In this document: piece by piece, positions 1 to 10,045 of the stretch
Layout: the number at the start of each line of letters is the position of its first letter
How positions within the stretch are numbered: the first letter of the stretch is position 1
DNA from: Planomicrobium sp. CPCC 101110
GTDB lineage: Bacteria; Bacillota; Bacilli; Bacillales_A; Planococcaceae
Direction of reading: 5' to 3'
Length of the DNA stretch: 64,000 nt
NCBI RefSeq assembly: GCF_007859395.1
Contig: NZ_VOHD01000006.1
Location: 434,001 to 498,000 of the forward strand
The notes under the pieces: generated by a model
The model's database searches: none
What the model saw: only the letters and a program-made list of their open reading frames with translations
What the model was told of the DNA's origin: nothing
Translations under genes and position numbers: made by a program

Positions 1-986
1 CGCTTGGCCGGATCTTCAAAAAAACGGCTATGCAGCTCATCAGCAATCATCGCACGGAACCAATCCCTTGTTTGGGATTTCCGCCGCATTTCCCAGTTTC
101 CGCTTCCCTTTACGGTTCGCTGGAACTCTTCGGCAAGATGCCACACTTCAGCGATTCCTGTCTTTTCAAGCGACGAAGCGGCAAGCGCTGCAGTTTTCCA
201 GCCAGGAGTCGCCGGCTGCAGGAAATGGAGCATTCCTCGATACTCCGCCACCGTTTTTTTTGCGAGGCGCGCGTTATCGCCATCCGCTTTATGGACGATC
301 AAAGCATCCGACAGCTCCAGGATCCCTTTTTTCATCCCTTGCAGCTCATCTCCGGCACCCGTCAGCACCAGCAGCAAAAAGATGTCCACCATACCGCGCA
401 CAAGCGTTTCGCTTTGCCCTACCCCCACTGTTTCCACGAGTATAACATCATACCCCGCCGCTTCGCAAAGCAGCATCGTTTCCCGCGTCTTCTTATGGAC
501 ACCGCCGAGCGTCCCGGCTGTCGGAGAAGGACGGATAAAAGCATGCGGGTTTCTTGCCAGCTGCTCCATACGGGTTTTGTCGCCCAGGATGCTGCCGCCG
601 GTCAAAGATGAACTCGGGTCGATTGCGAGAACCGCCACGCGATGGCCAAGCCCGGTCAAGAGTTCACCGAACGTTTCGATAAAAGTGCTTTTACCTGCCC
701 CTGGGACGCCGGTGATGCCGATCCTCACGCTATTCCCCGTAAAAGGCAGCAGGCGGTTCAACAGCTCCTGCCCTTCTCTTTTATGGGAAGGATTCGAACT
801 TTCAAGCAGCGTGATCGCTTTTCCCAGGAAAAGCCGTGAACCGTTTCGCACCCCTTCAGCAATTTCCGTGATGTCGGTCGCCTGGCCGCCCGGTTTCCTG
901 AATTTTTTCCGCGGTGCGGCGCTCATGCCATCGTGGGTGGCAGGAACGCCTTTCAACACATGCCTTGTCGTCTTTTCCCGATCCAT
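1..986 (-). CDS. meaB: Methylmalonyl-CoA mutase-associated GTPase MeaB (partial, C-terminus beyond left edge)
   Basis: G3E-family P-loop GTPase that loads adenosylcobalamin onto methylmalonyl-CoA mutase and protects or reactivates it. About 328 N-terminal residues are present; the family is usually 320-370, so little is missing. The Walker A motif GVPGAGKST is near residues 93-101, followed by an Asp-Pro-Ser-Ser segment and the Switch II-like ETVGVGQSE. The ATG overlaps the TGA of mutB (ATGA), so the two are translationally coupled. The position directly after mutA-mutB fits the chaperone role. Identification is from motifs and context; the product name is secure, the exact 3' end is not visible. 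Confidence 0.93.
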   Translation of the reverse strand, partial: MDREKTTRHVLKGVPATHDGMSAAPRKKFRKPGGQATDITEIAEGVRNGSRLFLGKAITLLESSNPSHKREGQELLNRLLPFTGNSVRIGITGVPGAGKSTFIETFGELLTGLGHRVAVLAIDPSSSLTGGSILGDKTRMEQLARNPHAFIRPSPTAGTLGGVHKKTRETMLLCEAAGYDVILVETVGVGQSETLVRGMVDIFLLLVLTGAGDELQGMKKGILELSDALIVHKADGDNARLAKKTVAEYRGMLHFLQPATPGWKTAALAASSLEKTGIAEVWHLAEEFQRTVKGSGNWEMRRKSQTRDWFRAMIADELHSRFFEDPAK

Positions 987-3133
987 CAGTCCGCCACTTC
1001 CTCATAGCCGAGGCGGACATAAATTTCCTCTATCACTTTCTGGGCTGCCACCGGGATGACCGTCCCCGGCCCAAAGATTGCACTTGCGCCGTTTTGGCGG
1101 AGGAATTCGTAATCCTGCGCGGGTATAACGCCTCCCACCACAATCAAGATATCTTCACGGCCAATCTTCTTCAGTTCAGCGGCCAGGTCGGGAACCAGCG
1201 TCCTATGCCCCGCCGCAAGCGAGCTGACGCCGATCACATGGACATCATTCTCCGCTGCCTGCTGTGCTGTCTCCGCCGGGGTCTGGAAAAGGGGCCCGAT
1301 ATCAACATCAAAGCCCAAATCGGCAAAAGCTGTCGCTATGACCTTTGCTCCCCGGTCATGGCCGTCCTGCCCCATTTTAGCAATCAAAATCCGCGGCCGG
1401 CGGCCTTCGTTTTCCATAAAGTCTTCGGTCATTTCCTTTACGGCCTGGATTTCTTCCTGATTGGAGAAGTTGGAACTGTATATGCCGCTCACTGAACGGA
1501 TCACCGCCTTATGCCGTCCGGACGCCGCTTCTATGGCATCCGATATTTCACCAAGGCTCGCCCGGTGGCGTGCTGCATCCACCGCGCAAGCCAGAATGTT
1601 TTCTTCGCCCGATTTTGCCGCTTCTGCCAGCCGCCCGAGCGCTTTTTTCACTTGTTCGCTGTCGCGTTCGGCTTTCATGCGCTCAAGCCGCTCGATTTGT
1701 TTTTTTCGCACAAGCGTATTGTCGATATTCAGAATATCAATCGGATCCTCCTGATCCAGCCGGTAGCGGTTCACGCCGATGATCACTTCCTCGTTGGAAT
1801 CAATCCGCGCCTGTTTTTTCGCAGCCGCTTCTTCGATGCGCATTTTCGGAAGTCCGGTTTCTATCGCTTTCGCCATGCCGCCGAGATTTTCAACTTCTTC
1901 GATCAGATCCCATGCTTTTTCCATCAATTCGTTGGTCAGCGCTTCAACCTGATAAGACCCTCCCCATGGATCGATCACTTTCGTCATCATCGTTTCTTCC
2001 TGCAAAAACAGCTGCGTGTTGCGGGCGATGCGCGCTGAAAAGTCTGTCGGCAGGGCAATCGCTTCATCAAGCGCATTGGTGTGGAGCGATTGCGTGTGCC
2101 CCATGGCAGCAGCATTCGCTTCAATGAGCGTGCGCGTCACATTATTGAACGGGTCCTGTTCGGTCAAACTCCAGCCCGACGTCTGCGAATGTGTGCGAAG
2201 AGCGAGGGATTTATCGTTTTTCGGATTGAACGATTTCATCATTTTAGCCCAGATTTCCCTGGCTGCCCGCATTTTCGCGATTTCCATGAAATAGTTCATG
2301 CCGATCCCCCAGAAAAACGATAATCGCGGCGCAAAAGAATCGATATCGATGCCGGCGGCAAGTCCCGTACGGACATACTCCAGTCCATCGGCGAGGGTAT
2401 ATGCCAATTCGATGTCCGCTGTTGCCCCGGCCTCCTGGATATGGTAGCCCGAAATGGAAATCGAATTGAATTTCGGCATTTTTTCCGAAGTGAACTGGAA
2501 GATATCCGCTATGATCTTCATCGACATAGCTGGCGGGTAGATATAGGTGTTGCGCACCATGTATTCTTTCAAGATATCGTTTTGGATCGTGCCTGCGAGC
2601 TGCTCCGGGGAAACGCCCTGTTCTTCCGCAGCAACGATGAAAAACGCCATGATCGGAACAACGGCACCATTCATGGTCATCGACACCGACATTTGGTCAA
2701 GCGGTATGCCATCGAACAAAATTTTCATGTCTTCCACACTGTCAATGGCAACCCCTGCCTTGCCGACATCACCGACAACGCGGGGATGGTCAGAATCATA
2801 ACCGCGGTGCGTAGCGAGATCGAACGCGACAGACAAGCCTTTTTGGCCCATCGCAAGATTCCGCCGATAAAACGCATTGCTTTCTTCCGCAGTTGAAAAG
2901 CCAGCATATTGCCGGACCGTCCACGGCCGGGATACATACATCGTAGGATAAGGCCCGCGGACATTCGGGGCAAAGCCCGGCATGCTTTCTTCATGGAATT
3001 CTGTATCTTTTGCTGTATATGCCGGTTTAATCGGGATGCCTTCATTGGTCATGAACACTTCTTCTTTTTTCAAACCGCTTTCATGGATGTTCAGTTTTTG
3101 GATATTTACTTTGGAAAAATCGGGTTTGGTCAT
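986..3133 (-). CDS. mutB: Methylmalonyl-CoA mutase, large (catalytic) subunit
   Basis: Adenosylcobalamin-dependent isomerase interconverting (R)-methylmalonyl-CoA and succinyl-CoA, the last step of propionyl-CoA use. 715 residues: an N-terminal TIM-barrel substrate domain (about 60-570, with the [13 protein letters not shown] segment) and a C-terminal B12-binding domain with the DxHxxG motif as DGHDRG (D590, H592, G595), whose His is the lower cobalt ligand. One base separates its ATG from the stop of mutA, and its stop overlaps meaB, giving a tight mutA-mutB-meaB operon. It follows the bkd operon, whose valine and isoleucine products yield propionyl-CoA. Confidence 0.97.
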   Translation of the reverse strand: MTKPDFSKVNIQKLNIHESGLKKEEVFMTNEGIPIKPAYTAKDTEFHEESMPGFAPNVRGPYPTMYVSRPWTVRQYAGFSTAEESNAFYRRNLAMGQKGLSVAFDLATHRGYDSDHPRVVGDVGKAGVAIDSVEDMKILFDGIPLDQMSVSMTMNGAVVPIMAFFIVAAEEQGVSPEQLAGTIQNDILKEYMVRNTYIYPPAMSMKIIADIFQFTSEKMPKFNSISISGYHIQEAGATADIELAYTLADGLEYVRTGLAAGIDIDSFAPRLSFFWGIGMNYFMEIAKMRAAREIWAKMMKSFNPKNDKSLALRTHSQTSGWSLTEQDPFNNVTRTLIEANAAAMGHTQSLHTNALDEAIALPTDFSARIARNTQLFLQEETMMTKVIDPWGGSYQVEALTNELMEKAWDLIEEVENLGGMAKAIETGLPKMRIEEAAAKKQARIDSNEEVIIGVNRYRLDQEDPIDILNIDNTLVRKKQIERLERMKAERDSEQVKKALGRLAEAAKSGEENILACAVDAARHRASLGEISDAIEAASGRHKAVIRSVSGIYSSNFSNQEEIQAVKEMTEDFMENEGRRPRILIAKMGQDGHDRGAKVIATAFADLGFDVDIGPLFQTPAETAQQAAENDVHVIGVSSLAAGHRTLVPDLAAELKKIGREDILIVVGGVIPAQDYEFLRQNGASAIFGPGTVIPVAAQKVIEEIYVRLGYEEVAD

Positions 3134-3134
3134 A

Positions 3135-4829
3135 TTACACGGCCTTCCTTCCTAAGCCCAAAATCTGCTCGAGTTTTTCCGGGAGAGCCTTGCCGCTGTA
3201 TATCGCATCCTTTATGCCAAACCGCTTCCATTCGGCAAGCTGTTCAGCCGGATATTTCCCTGCGACATCTATTGCGGCCTCCACGGAAAGTTCCGGCGCA
3301 ACTTCTGCCATTTTTTCCTTCGTTCCGCATAGCACCGCATAGTCGATCCCATGCTCAGCCAAAAATTCGTTAATGGCGGCGGCTGACGCAAGTTCCGGGC
3401 TTATGAGCGGCTCAATGCCGCCGACTGCCAAGAAGCCGACAACAAAATCCGATTGGCGCTTCACTTCCTTCAACGGCCCTAAATGGAGGACAGCGGTTTT
3501 CAGCTGCGTTTCTTTGGCTCTGGCTCTCAGCTTTTCAAAGGGTGCAGCCAAGCGCTTTGCAGTTGCGTATTCCAAATGGCTGTATTCAATTTCCGCGTCT
3601 TTTACCGGTTCTTTTGGATTGGCGTAGATGTTCGTGCCGATAAGCGATTCTTGCCGGACGGCAATCTTGTTTTCACGCTCCAACCATTTTGCTTGGATAT
3701 CATCGGTCAGCCAGCCTGATTTCATCGCTTCTGAATAGCCGCCCGCCCCTTCGATTTCCAAAAAGTAATTCCAAGCCGCGTCCACGTATTCTTTTGTCAG
3801 CGATTCGATAAAATAAGATCCTGCCGCAGCATCCAAGCCATGCGATACGTGTGCTTCTTCTTTGATGACCAATTGGACATTCCGCGCGATGCGGCGGCTG
3901 ACGGCATCGGGATTTGTCAAGAAGTCATGGGGCAAAACGGTATGGGCATCCGTGCCGCCAAGCACGGCGGAAAATGCCGAGTTTCCCGCCCGCAGCAAAT
4001 TGACGTACGGATCCAGCTTCGAGTACGACCGCACCGACGTTTCGGTAAAGATGGGAACGGCCGGCGCCGCTTGCCCATATGCAGAACAAAAAACGGCCCA
4101 TAATGCACGGAAAGCCCGGAGTTTCGCGATTTCCTGGAAAAAGTGGGTGTCGATTGCAAACCGGACCCAGAGACGCCCGGCTTTTTCCACAAAAGCGGCC
4201 TCTTCCATTTCTTCCGCCAGCATGCTAAGCGCGACGCCCAACTCATGGATGATTGTGCCTCCGGAATTATGGACAGGAATCAAATCAATCAGTCTGGTGC
4301 GTACATTGGCCGGTGCCTCCACCGGTTCTTCCGAAAAAATAACGCCTTGCACTTTTGCCATTTCGCTGTTGCCGATCCATTCAAAAACACGCAAGATGTC
4401 CCGGTTTTCTTTGGTCAGCTTAAAGTAAATCGGATAGTTTGAGATCAATCCTGCCAGCTCTTCCAATTCGTGATCCTGCCATTCCGATTTCTTGGAACTC
4501 GTGTATACGACCATTTCATTGCCTCGCGCCAGAGCCGCTTTTGCCGACGCTAGAAAATCAGCGGGAGATTCCCCTTCAATTTCCTGCGCCACCAGCCAGC
4601 CGGGCTTTTGTTTGCCGTTGCGGACCGCTTGCACTTGCGCCGGAAAAAAAGGGCCCAGCCTTTCCAGCGATTCTTTTGTATAAAGGGGCTCAATGGTCAC
4701 CCCTTCAATTGTGAGCGTTTTCATTTCTTTGTCAAAAGGCTTCCCTTTCAAGGCTTGCTCTGCCGCTTGCCGCCATTGCACATATGTACGTTTCGAAAAT
4801 TCCGTCTTTTTCATCAATTCAATCGTCAC
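3135..4829 (-). CDS. mutA: Methylmalonyl-CoA mutase, small subunit
   Basis: Non-catalytic partner of MutB in the heterodimeric mutase. 564 residues, with the mutase barrel fold conserved but the C-terminal B12 domain degenerate: no DxHxxG motif is present in the last 120 residues, as expected for the small subunit. The start is GTG (4829), preceded by an AGGGAGG ribosome site about 7 bases upstream; the ATG five codons later lacks comparable spacing. First gene of the mutA-mutB-meaB unit, separated from bkdB by a strong terminator, with a weak sigma-A-like promoter between. Confidence 0.94.
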   Translation of the reverse strand: MTIELMKKTEFSKRTYVQWRQAAEQALKGKPFDKEMKTLTIEGVTIEPLYTKESLERLGPFFPAQVQAVRNGKQKPGWLVAQEIEGESPADFLASAKAALARGNEMVVYTSSKKSEWQDHELEELAGLISNYPIYFKLTKENRDILRVFEWIGNSEMAKVQGVIFSEEPVEAPANVRTRLIDLIPVHNSGGTIIHELGVALSMLAEEMEEAAFVEKAGRLWVRFAIDTHFFQEIAKLRAFRALWAVFCSAYGQAAPAVPIFTETSVRSYSKLDPYVNLLRAGNSAFSAVLGGTDAHTVLPHDFLTNPDAVSRRIARNVQLVIKEEAHVSHGLDAAAGSYFIESLTKEYVDAAWNYFLEIEGAGGYSEAMKSGWLTDDIQAKWLERENKIAVRQESLIGTNIYANPKEPVKDAEIEYSHLEYATAKRLAAPFEKLRARAKETQLKTAVLHLGPLKEVKRQSDFVVGFLAVGGIEPLISPELASAAAINEFLAEHGIDYAVLCGTKEKMAEVAPELSVEAAIDVAGKYPAEQLAEWKRFGIKDAIYSGKALPEKLEQILGLGRKAV

Positions 4830-4859
4830 GCTATTCCCTCCCTGAGGCTCTCTCTTTCC

Positions 4860-4888
4860 ATTTTACCTGAGTATGCTTTTACATTAAA
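4860..4888 (-). promoter_or_regulatory. Candidate promoter of mutA-mutB-meaB
   Basis: On the minus strand TTTAAT (4883-4888), a 17-base spacer, then TAAAAT (4860-4865). The -10 is 5/6, the -35 poor. It lies between the bkdB terminator and the mutA ribosome site, where a promoter is needed unless the bkd transcript reads through. Confidence 0.35.
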
Positions 4889-4925
4889 GGAAAAAAAGCT
4901 TGGGGTCCTAGGACCCCAAGCTTTT
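4887..4925 (-). terminator. Terminator of the bkd operon
   Basis: A perfect palindrome with arms 4894-4909 and 4910-4925 just after the bkdB stop, followed on the minus strand by a run of seven T (4897-4891). One of the strongest intrinsic terminators in the window. It separates bkd from mut transcription. Confidence 0.92.
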
Positions 4926-4936
4926 CACTTTAACAT

Positions 4937-6274
4937 TCAATAAACGGAAGTGTTTTGTTTGGACATGTTCTCCAAAATTTCTTTCACTCGTGCCAGGAAT
5001 TGGCCGCAAACCAACCCATCCAATACACGATGGTCTAGCGACAAGCACAAATTGACCATATCGCGCGCTGCAATCATGCCATTGTTCATGATCACCGGGC
5101 GTTTAACGATCGATTCCACCTGGACAATCGCAGCCTGCGGGTGGTTGATGATGCCCATTGACTGGATAGATCCGAAAGAGCCCGTATTGTTTACGGTGAA
5201 CGTTCCGCCCTGCATATCAGCAGAACCCAATTTCCCGTTGCGCGCTTTCAGCGCAAGGTCATTGATGTCACGGCCGATGCCTTTGATGGATTTTTCATCG
5301 GAATTCCGGATGACCGGCACAAACAAGGCGTTATCAGAAGCGACAGCAATTGAAATATTGATGTCTTTTTTCTGGATGATCTTGTCTCCTGCCCACATCG
5401 AATTCATCATCGGGAATTCTTTCAGCGCTTGGGAAATCGCTTTTACGAAAAATGCGAAGTACGTGATGTTGAATCCTTCTTTTTTCTTGAAGTCCGCTTT
5501 GATCGAATCGCGGTAGGTGACAAGCTCTGTCACATCCACTTCGATCATCATCCATGCATGCGGCGCTTCGTGTTTGCTCTTCAGCATATTAGCGGCAATC
5601 GCGCGGCGGACGCCGGTAACCGGAATTTCAATATCTCCCGGCGCGCTTTCAATCGGCGCTGATTTTGGAGCAGGCGCTGCAGCTGGAGGCGCTTCGGCTT
5701 TTGGTGCTGCCGGCTGTTCAGCGGCAGGCGCTTGTTGAGCCGGAGCCTCTCCCGCTTTCGGGATATTGCCGCTTTCGAGGAGCGCCATCAAATCCTTGCG
5801 CGTGATGCGGCCTTCATTGCCGGAACCCGTAACTTGAGTCAAATCGATATCGTTTTCCTGAGCCAAACGCAACACGGCGGGTGAGTAGCGGCCTTTTGCA
5901 GCAGTCCGAGCGGGCTGGGAAGACCCTTTTTCGCCCTTCATGCCTTTTGTTGCTGCTGTATCGGCTGCCGGCATAAGGTTTTCTGTTCCGGATTCAGCCG
6001 GTTTGCTGTCTTCAGAAGGAGCCGAGTCGCCGCCTTCGGTTTCAATCGTACAGACGATTTCCCCGACAGCCAGCGTATCGCCTTCAGAAGCGACCAGTTC
6101 CTTGATGGTGCCTGTGAACGAAGAAGGGACTTCCGCCGTTACTTTATCGGTATTGACTTCCGCCAAAGGATCGTACTTGTTGACATGGTCACCTGGCTGG
6201 ACGAGCCATTTTTCAATGGTTCCTTCTGTCACACTTTCACCAAGCTGAGGCATTTTTATGTTTTCTATAGCCAA
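4937..6274 (-). CDS. bkdB: Branched-chain 2-oxoacid dehydrogenase E2, dihydrolipoyl acyltransferase
   Basis: Core of the branched-chain keto acid dehydrogenase complex; transfers the acyl group from lipoyl-lysine to CoA. 445 residues: lipoyl domain 1-77 with the lipoylated Lys44 in NTDKVTAEV, an Ala/Pro-rich linker, a peripheral E3/E1-binding domain around 128-165 (RYSPAVLRLA), a second Ala/Pro linker, and a C-terminal catalytic domain ending with LSLDHRVLDG (His about 415, Asp about 419). The start is TTG at 6274 with AAAGGAGG seven bases upstream. Last gene of the bkd operon, separated from bkdAB by 320 bases that carry a dispersed repeat. Confidence 0.96.
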   Translation of the reverse strand: MAIENIKMPQLGESVTEGTIEKWLVQPGDHVNKYDPLAEVNTDKVTAEVPSSFTGTIKELVASEGDTLAVGEIVCTIETEGGDSAPSEDSKPAESGTENLMPAADTAATKGMKGEKGSSQPARTAAKGRYSPAVLRLAQENDIDLTQVTGSGNEGRITRKDLMALLESGNIPKAGEAPAQQAPAAEQPAAPKAEAPPAAAPAPKSAPIESAPGDIEIPVTGVRRAIAANMLKSKHEAPHAWMMIEVDVTELVTYRDSIKADFKKKEGFNITYFAFFVKAISQALKEFPMMNSMWAGDKIIQKKDINISIAVASDNALFVPVIRNSDEKSIKGIGRDINDLALKARNGKLGSADMQGGTFTVNNTGSFGSIQSMGIINHPQAAIVQVESIVKRPVIMNNGMIAARDMVNLCLSLDHRVLDGLVCGQFLARVKEILENMSKQNTSVY

Positions 6275-6309
6275 AGGGGTTCCTCCTTTTCAAATATAAG
6301 TTCAAAGAA

Positions 6310-6428
6310 ATCGCTCCAGGCGGACGCTTTCCGCGGGCATGGCCCAAGCCTCCTCAGTCGCTTGCGCTCCTTTCGGGGCCTCAGAGCCCACGCTACACCC
6401 GCCGGAGCCGCTGCCTTCCGCTCTTTCC
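6310..6428 (-). repeat. Dispersed GC-rich Bacillales-type intergenic repeat
   Basis: About 120 bases between bkdAB and bkdB. Read on the minus strand, it runs from GGAAAGAGCGGAAGG through a CCCCGAAAGGAGCG block and GAGGAGGCTTGGGCC to CGCGGAAAGCGTCCGCCTGG. From memory this resembles a noncoding repeat dispersed in many Bacillaceae and Planococcaceae genomes; I did not compare it with any database. It has internal complementary blocks and no coding potential. I see one copy in this window. The remaining intergenic bases (6429-6594) hold no gene or site I can support. Confidence 0.7.
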
Positions 6429-6594
6429 TTGAATATTGAAAGACAAAATTACAGCCTTTTCCTATATAATCTCTGTTTGGTTGTTTCGCTTCTTAAGAAA
6501 AGATATGGAGCAAAGCACCGAAGACTCCCGCATGCCCGCACGAAAGCGAAGCTGTTTTGCGGAAGACCGATATCATCATTTCAAGCCATATGAA

Positions 6595-7578
6595 TCAAAA
6601 CTCAGCCAATTCCCGCATAGCTTTTTCAACTTTATCCGGATTGATCATGAAGTATTTTTCCATTGTCGGTGCATAAGCCATTGCCGGAACATCCGGACCG
6701 GCCAAGCGTCTGATCGGAGCGTCAAGATCGAACAGGCAGTTTTCAGCAATGATTGCCGCCACTTCGCCAATGATGCTTCCTTCCTTGTTGTCTTCGGTCA
6801 CAAGCAGCACTTTGCCGGTCTTTTTCGCAGCTTCAATGATGCCATCCTTGTCCAGTGGATAAATGGTGCGAAGGTCGAGAACATGTGCGGAAATGCCGTC
6901 TTCTGCCAGACGTTCTGCCGCCTGCAGAGCGAAATGCACCGCTAGGCCGTATGTGATGACGGTAATGTCATCGCCTTCGCGCTTAACGTCCGCTTTGCCG
7001 ATTTCAACTGTATAGTCTTCTTCCGGCACTTCGCCTTTGATCAGCCGGTATGCGCGCTTGTGCTCGAAAAACATGACCGGATCTTCATCGCGGATCGCCG
7101 CTTTCAGCAATCCTTTTGCATCGTAGGGTGTGGAAGGAATGACGATCTTAAGGCCGGGCTGGTTGGCAAATACCGCTTCAACCGACTGGGAATGGTACAA
7201 AGCGCCGTGAACACCGCCGCCAAACGGAGCCCGGAAAACAATCGGGCAAGACCAATCATTGTTTGAGCGGTAACGGATGCGCGAAGCTTCCGAAATGATC
7301 TGGTTGACTGCCGGCATGATGAAATCGGCAAACTGGAATTCAGCAATCGGACGCATGCCGTACATTGCTGCACCGATGGCAACACCTGCAATAGCCGATT
7401 CAGCCAGCGGCGCATCAACTACGCGGTCTTCGCCAAACTGATCGTACAGGCCTTGGGTCGCTTTGAACACGCCCCCTTTTTTACCGACGTCTTCGCCGAC
7501 GACAAAAACGTTTTCATCGCGTTCCATCTCTTCTTTCATGGCAAGCGTGATGGCGTCAATATAATTCATAACTGCCAT
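6595..7578 (-). CDS. bkdAB: Branched-chain 2-oxoacid dehydrogenase E1 component, beta subunit
   Basis: Beta subunit of the thiamine-diphosphate decarboxylase that acts on the keto acids of valine, leucine and isoleucine. 327 residues of the transketolase pyrimidine-binding and C-terminal fold, with the conserved VVDAPLAESAIAGVAIGAA and FQFADFIMPAVNQI segments. Its ATG overlaps the TAA of bkdAA by one base (TAATG), so the two E1 subunits are translationally coupled and probably made in equal amounts. The specificity for branched-chain rather than pyruvate substrate is taken from the linked bcd, ptb and buk. Confidence 0.95.
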   Translation of the reverse strand: MAVMNYIDAITLAMKEEMERDENVFVVGEDVGKKGGVFKATQGLYDQFGEDRVVDAPLAESAIAGVAIGAAMYGMRPIAEFQFADFIMPAVNQIISEASRIRYRSNNDWSCPIVFRAPFGGGVHGALYHSQSVEAVFANQPGLKIVIPSTPYDAKGLLKAAIRDEDPVMFFEHKRAYRLIKGEVPEEDYTVEIGKADVKREGDDITVITYGLAVHFALQAAERLAEDGISAHVLDLRTIYPLDKDGIIEAAKKTGKVLLVTEDNKEGSIIGEVAAIIAENCLFDLDAPIRRLAGPDVPAMAYAPTMEKYFMINPDKVEKAMRELAEF

Positions 7579-8582
7579 TATTCGTTACCTCCTTGTTCTG
7601 CGTAAACGTATTTCAAGGCATGTTCCGGTTCCGCATATGGAGCATTCTCCGCGTAATCAGTCGCTTCGTTGACGATAGCCATGATCCGCTTGTTGATATC
7701 TGCTTCAAGCTGATCGTCCATAATAGTATGCTCTTTCAAGTAAGCGCCAAATAAAAGAATGGGATCTTTTTCTTTTTGGGCAGCCAATTCGTCGGCTGAA
7801 CGGTATTGGCGGTGGTCATCATCCGATGAATGGGCCGTCATCCGCTCCGAAACAGTTTCAATCAGGCTTGGGCCTTCGCCGCGGCGTGCGCGGTCAGCAG
7901 CTTCCTTCACATGCCGGTAGACTTCAATCGGGTCGTTCCCGTCAATTGTCACGCCCGGCATGCCATAGCTTGCCGCCCGGTCGGATACATTCTTGCTTGC
8001 CACTTGGCGGTCAAACGGCACCGAGATTGCGTATTTATTGTTTTCCACCATCGTGATAACCGGCAATTTATGGACGCCGGCAAAGTTTAAGCCTTCGTGG
8101 AAGTCCCCTTGGTTGGAAGAGCCTTCGCCAAGTGTAGTGAAAGTGATGAAATCCTGTTTTTTCATTTTGCCGGCCAGGGCTACACCCACAGCATGGGGCA
8201 ATTGGGTCGTAACCGGCGATGAGCCGGTCAAGATGCGGTTTTTCTTCTGTCCGAAGTGGCCAGGCATCTGGCGGCCTCCCGAGTTCGGGTCTTCCGCTTT
8301 CGCGAAAGCCGACAACATCAGATCTTTAGGAGTCATGCCGAAATGCAGCACTACGCCAAGGTCGCGATAATAGGGTGCGATATAGTCTTTTTGATTGTCA
8401 AGCGCAAAAGCCGCCCCGACTTGAGCCGCTTCCTGCCCTTGGCAGGAAATGACGAACGGGATTTTGCCCGCCCGGTTTAATAGCCACATGCGTTCGTCTA
8501 CACGGCGCGCTGTAAGCATCGTTTCATACATTTTCAGCAAATCATCGTTTGACAAGCCTACTTCTTCGTGTCTAGAAGCCAT
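7578..8582 (-). CDS. bkdAA: Branched-chain 2-oxoacid dehydrogenase E1 component, alpha subunit
   Basis: Binds thiamine diphosphate and carries out the decarboxylation step. 334 residues from the chosen ATG (8582), which has AAAGGAGG seven bases upstream; the frame stays open a further 45 codons upstream but there it runs through the end of lpdV. Visible family features are YRDLGVVLHFGM, GSSPVTTQLPHAVGVALAGK and the TPP-motif region GEGSSNQGDFHEGLNFA, followed by VENNKYAIS. The phosphorylation-loop region YGMPGVTIDGND is conserved in E1 alpha subunits. Its ribosome site overlaps the stop of lpdV. Confidence 0.95.
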   Translation of the reverse strand: MASRHEEVGLSNDDLLKMYETMLTARRVDERMWLLNRAGKIPFVISCQGQEAAQVGAAFALDNQKDYIAPYYRDLGVVLHFGMTPKDLMLSAFAKAEDPNSGGRQMPGHFGQKKNRILTGSSPVTTQLPHAVGVALAGKMKKQDFITFTTLGEGSSNQGDFHEGLNFAGVHKLPVITMVENNKYAISVPFDRQVASKNVSDRAASYGMPGVTIDGNDPIEVYRHVKEAADRARRGEGPSLIETVSERMTAHSSDDDHRQYRSADELAAQKEKDPILLFGAYLKEHTIMDDQLEADINKRIMAIVNEATDYAENAPYAEPEHALKYVYAEQGGNE

Positions 8583-8595
8583 TGAATTTCCTCCT

Positions 8596-10023
8596 TTAGC
8601 TATGAATCGCTTTGCCGTCGACGGCCAATGCCGCTTCGCCCATGATTTCCGATAAGGTCGGGTGCGGATGGATCGTATCGGCGATTTCCCATGGGGTTGC
8701 ATCCAAAACCATGGCAAGTCCAGCTTCTGAAATCATATTGGTCACATGCGGGCCGATCATATGGACGCCAAGAATATCATTTGTATCTTTGTTGGCGACA
8801 ATTTTTACAAAACCGTCGGACTCACCGTACACAAGAGCTTTACCTATCGCTTTGAACGGGAATTTGCCGATTTTGACATCATAGCCCTGCTCTTTAGCCT
8901 GTTCCTCGGTGATGCCGACGCTTGCCGCTTCCGGATTGGAATAAATGCAGCGCGATACCAAATCGTAATTGATTGCATGGGGGTTGTTGCCTTTGATATG
9001 CTCGACCGCCGTAATTCCTTCGTGGGATGCGACGTGGGCAAGCTGAAGGCCGCCGATCACATCGCCGATCGCGTAGATATGGGATTCTTTTGTCTGGAAC
9101 GATCCCTTGACTTGGATAAAGCCTTTTTCCACAACAATGTCCGTGTTTTCCAGGCCGATATTTTCAACGTTCGCTTGGCGGCCGACGGAAACCAGCATTT
9201 TTTCCGCTGTGAACGTCTCCATGCCGCCTTTGATTTCCGCTTGGATCGTTACGCCATGGTCGCCGGTGTCAAGGGTATCCGCTGCCACTTTGGCGCCGAC
9301 CGCAAATTTGATGCCTTTTTTCGCCAATAATTTCTGCATTTCTTTTGAAACGTCTTTGTCTTCCGTCGGAATGATGCGGTCAGCATATTCGATGACTGTC
9401 ACCTCTACGCCGAAATCGTTGAGCATTGAAGCCCATTCGATTCCGATAACCCCGCCCCCGACAATCAAAATCGATTTCGGCAATTCTTCCATCAATAAGG
9501 CTTCATCGGAGCTCATAACAAATTTGCCGTCGATCGCCAATCCGGGCAATGTCCGTGGGCGTGAACCCGTAGCGATGATGACATTGTTCGGAATCAGCAT
9601 CTCATTTTCTTCGCCGTTATTCATCTCAACAGATACCGTACCGGCATTCGGCGAGAAAATGGAAGGCCCCAGAATTCGGCCGATCCCTTCATACACATCG
9701 ATTTTGCCTTTTTTCATCAACCCCTGGACACCTGCATGCAGCTGGTCGACAATCCCTTGCTTGCGCTGCTGGACACGCGAAAAATCAAGCGATACTTCCC
9801 CGGTTTGAACACCGTAGTCCGCCGCGTGATTTTTGGTCGTGGAATATACTTCAGCACTTCGGAGCAGCGCCTTGCTCGGGATGCACCCTTTATGTAAGCA
9901 TGTGCCGCCAAGATCGCCTTTTTCGACAATCGCCGTTTTCAACCCGAGTTGAGCCGAACGGATAGCAGCTACATAACCGCCCGTTCCACCCCCGAGTATC
10001 ACTACATCGTAATTTTGAGCCAT
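8596..10023 (-). CDS. lpdV: Dihydrolipoyl dehydrogenase (E3) of the branched-chain keto acid complex
   Basis: FAD/NAD flavoprotein that reoxidises the dihydrolipoyl groups of BkdB. 475 residues. FAD-binding GGGTGGYVAAIRSAQLG is at about 11-27, the redox disulfide GGTCLHKGCIPSK carries Cys42 and Cys47, an NAD-binding GGGVIGIEWAS lies mid-protein, and the C-terminal dimer partner motif HPHPTLSE supplies the active-site His-Glu. The start ATG has AAAAAGGAGG upstream. Named lpdV for its location in the bkd operon, which distinguishes it from the pyruvate-complex E3. Confidence 0.95.
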   Translation of the reverse strand: MAQNYDVVILGGGTGGYVAAIRSAQLGLKTAIVEKGDLGGTCLHKGCIPSKALLRSAEVYSTTKNHAADYGVQTGEVSLDFSRVQQRKQGIVDQLHAGVQGLMKKGKIDVYEGIGRILGPSIFSPNAGTVSVEMNNGEENEMLIPNNVIIATGSRPRTLPGLAIDGKFVMSSDEALLMEELPKSILIVGGGVIGIEWASMLNDFGVEVTVIEYADRIIPTEDKDVSKEMQKLLAKKGIKFAVGAKVAADTLDTGDHGVTIQAEIKGGMETFTAEKMLVSVGRQANVENIGLENTDIVVEKGFIQVKGSFQTKESHIYAIGDVIGGLQLAHVASHEGITAVEHIKGNNPHAINYDLVSRCIYSNPEAASVGITEEQAKEQGYDVKIGKFPFKAIGKALVYGESDGFVKIVANKDTNDILGVHMIGPHVTNMISEAGLAMVLDATPWEIADTIHPHPTLSEIMGEAALAVDGKAIHS

Positions 10024-10045
10024 AAGGATGGCCTCCTTTTTACTT

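Noticed and set aside
4-1059. 351-codon open frame on the plus strand
   Set aside because: Lies wholly antisense to meaB and the end of mutB, whose proteins carry clear family motifs; the composition is Ser/Pro-rich as expected of a mirror frame.
8583-8717. Longer N-terminus for bkdAA
   Set aside because: The extra 45 codons run through the end of lpdV, and the internal ATG has a strong, well-spaced ribosome site.
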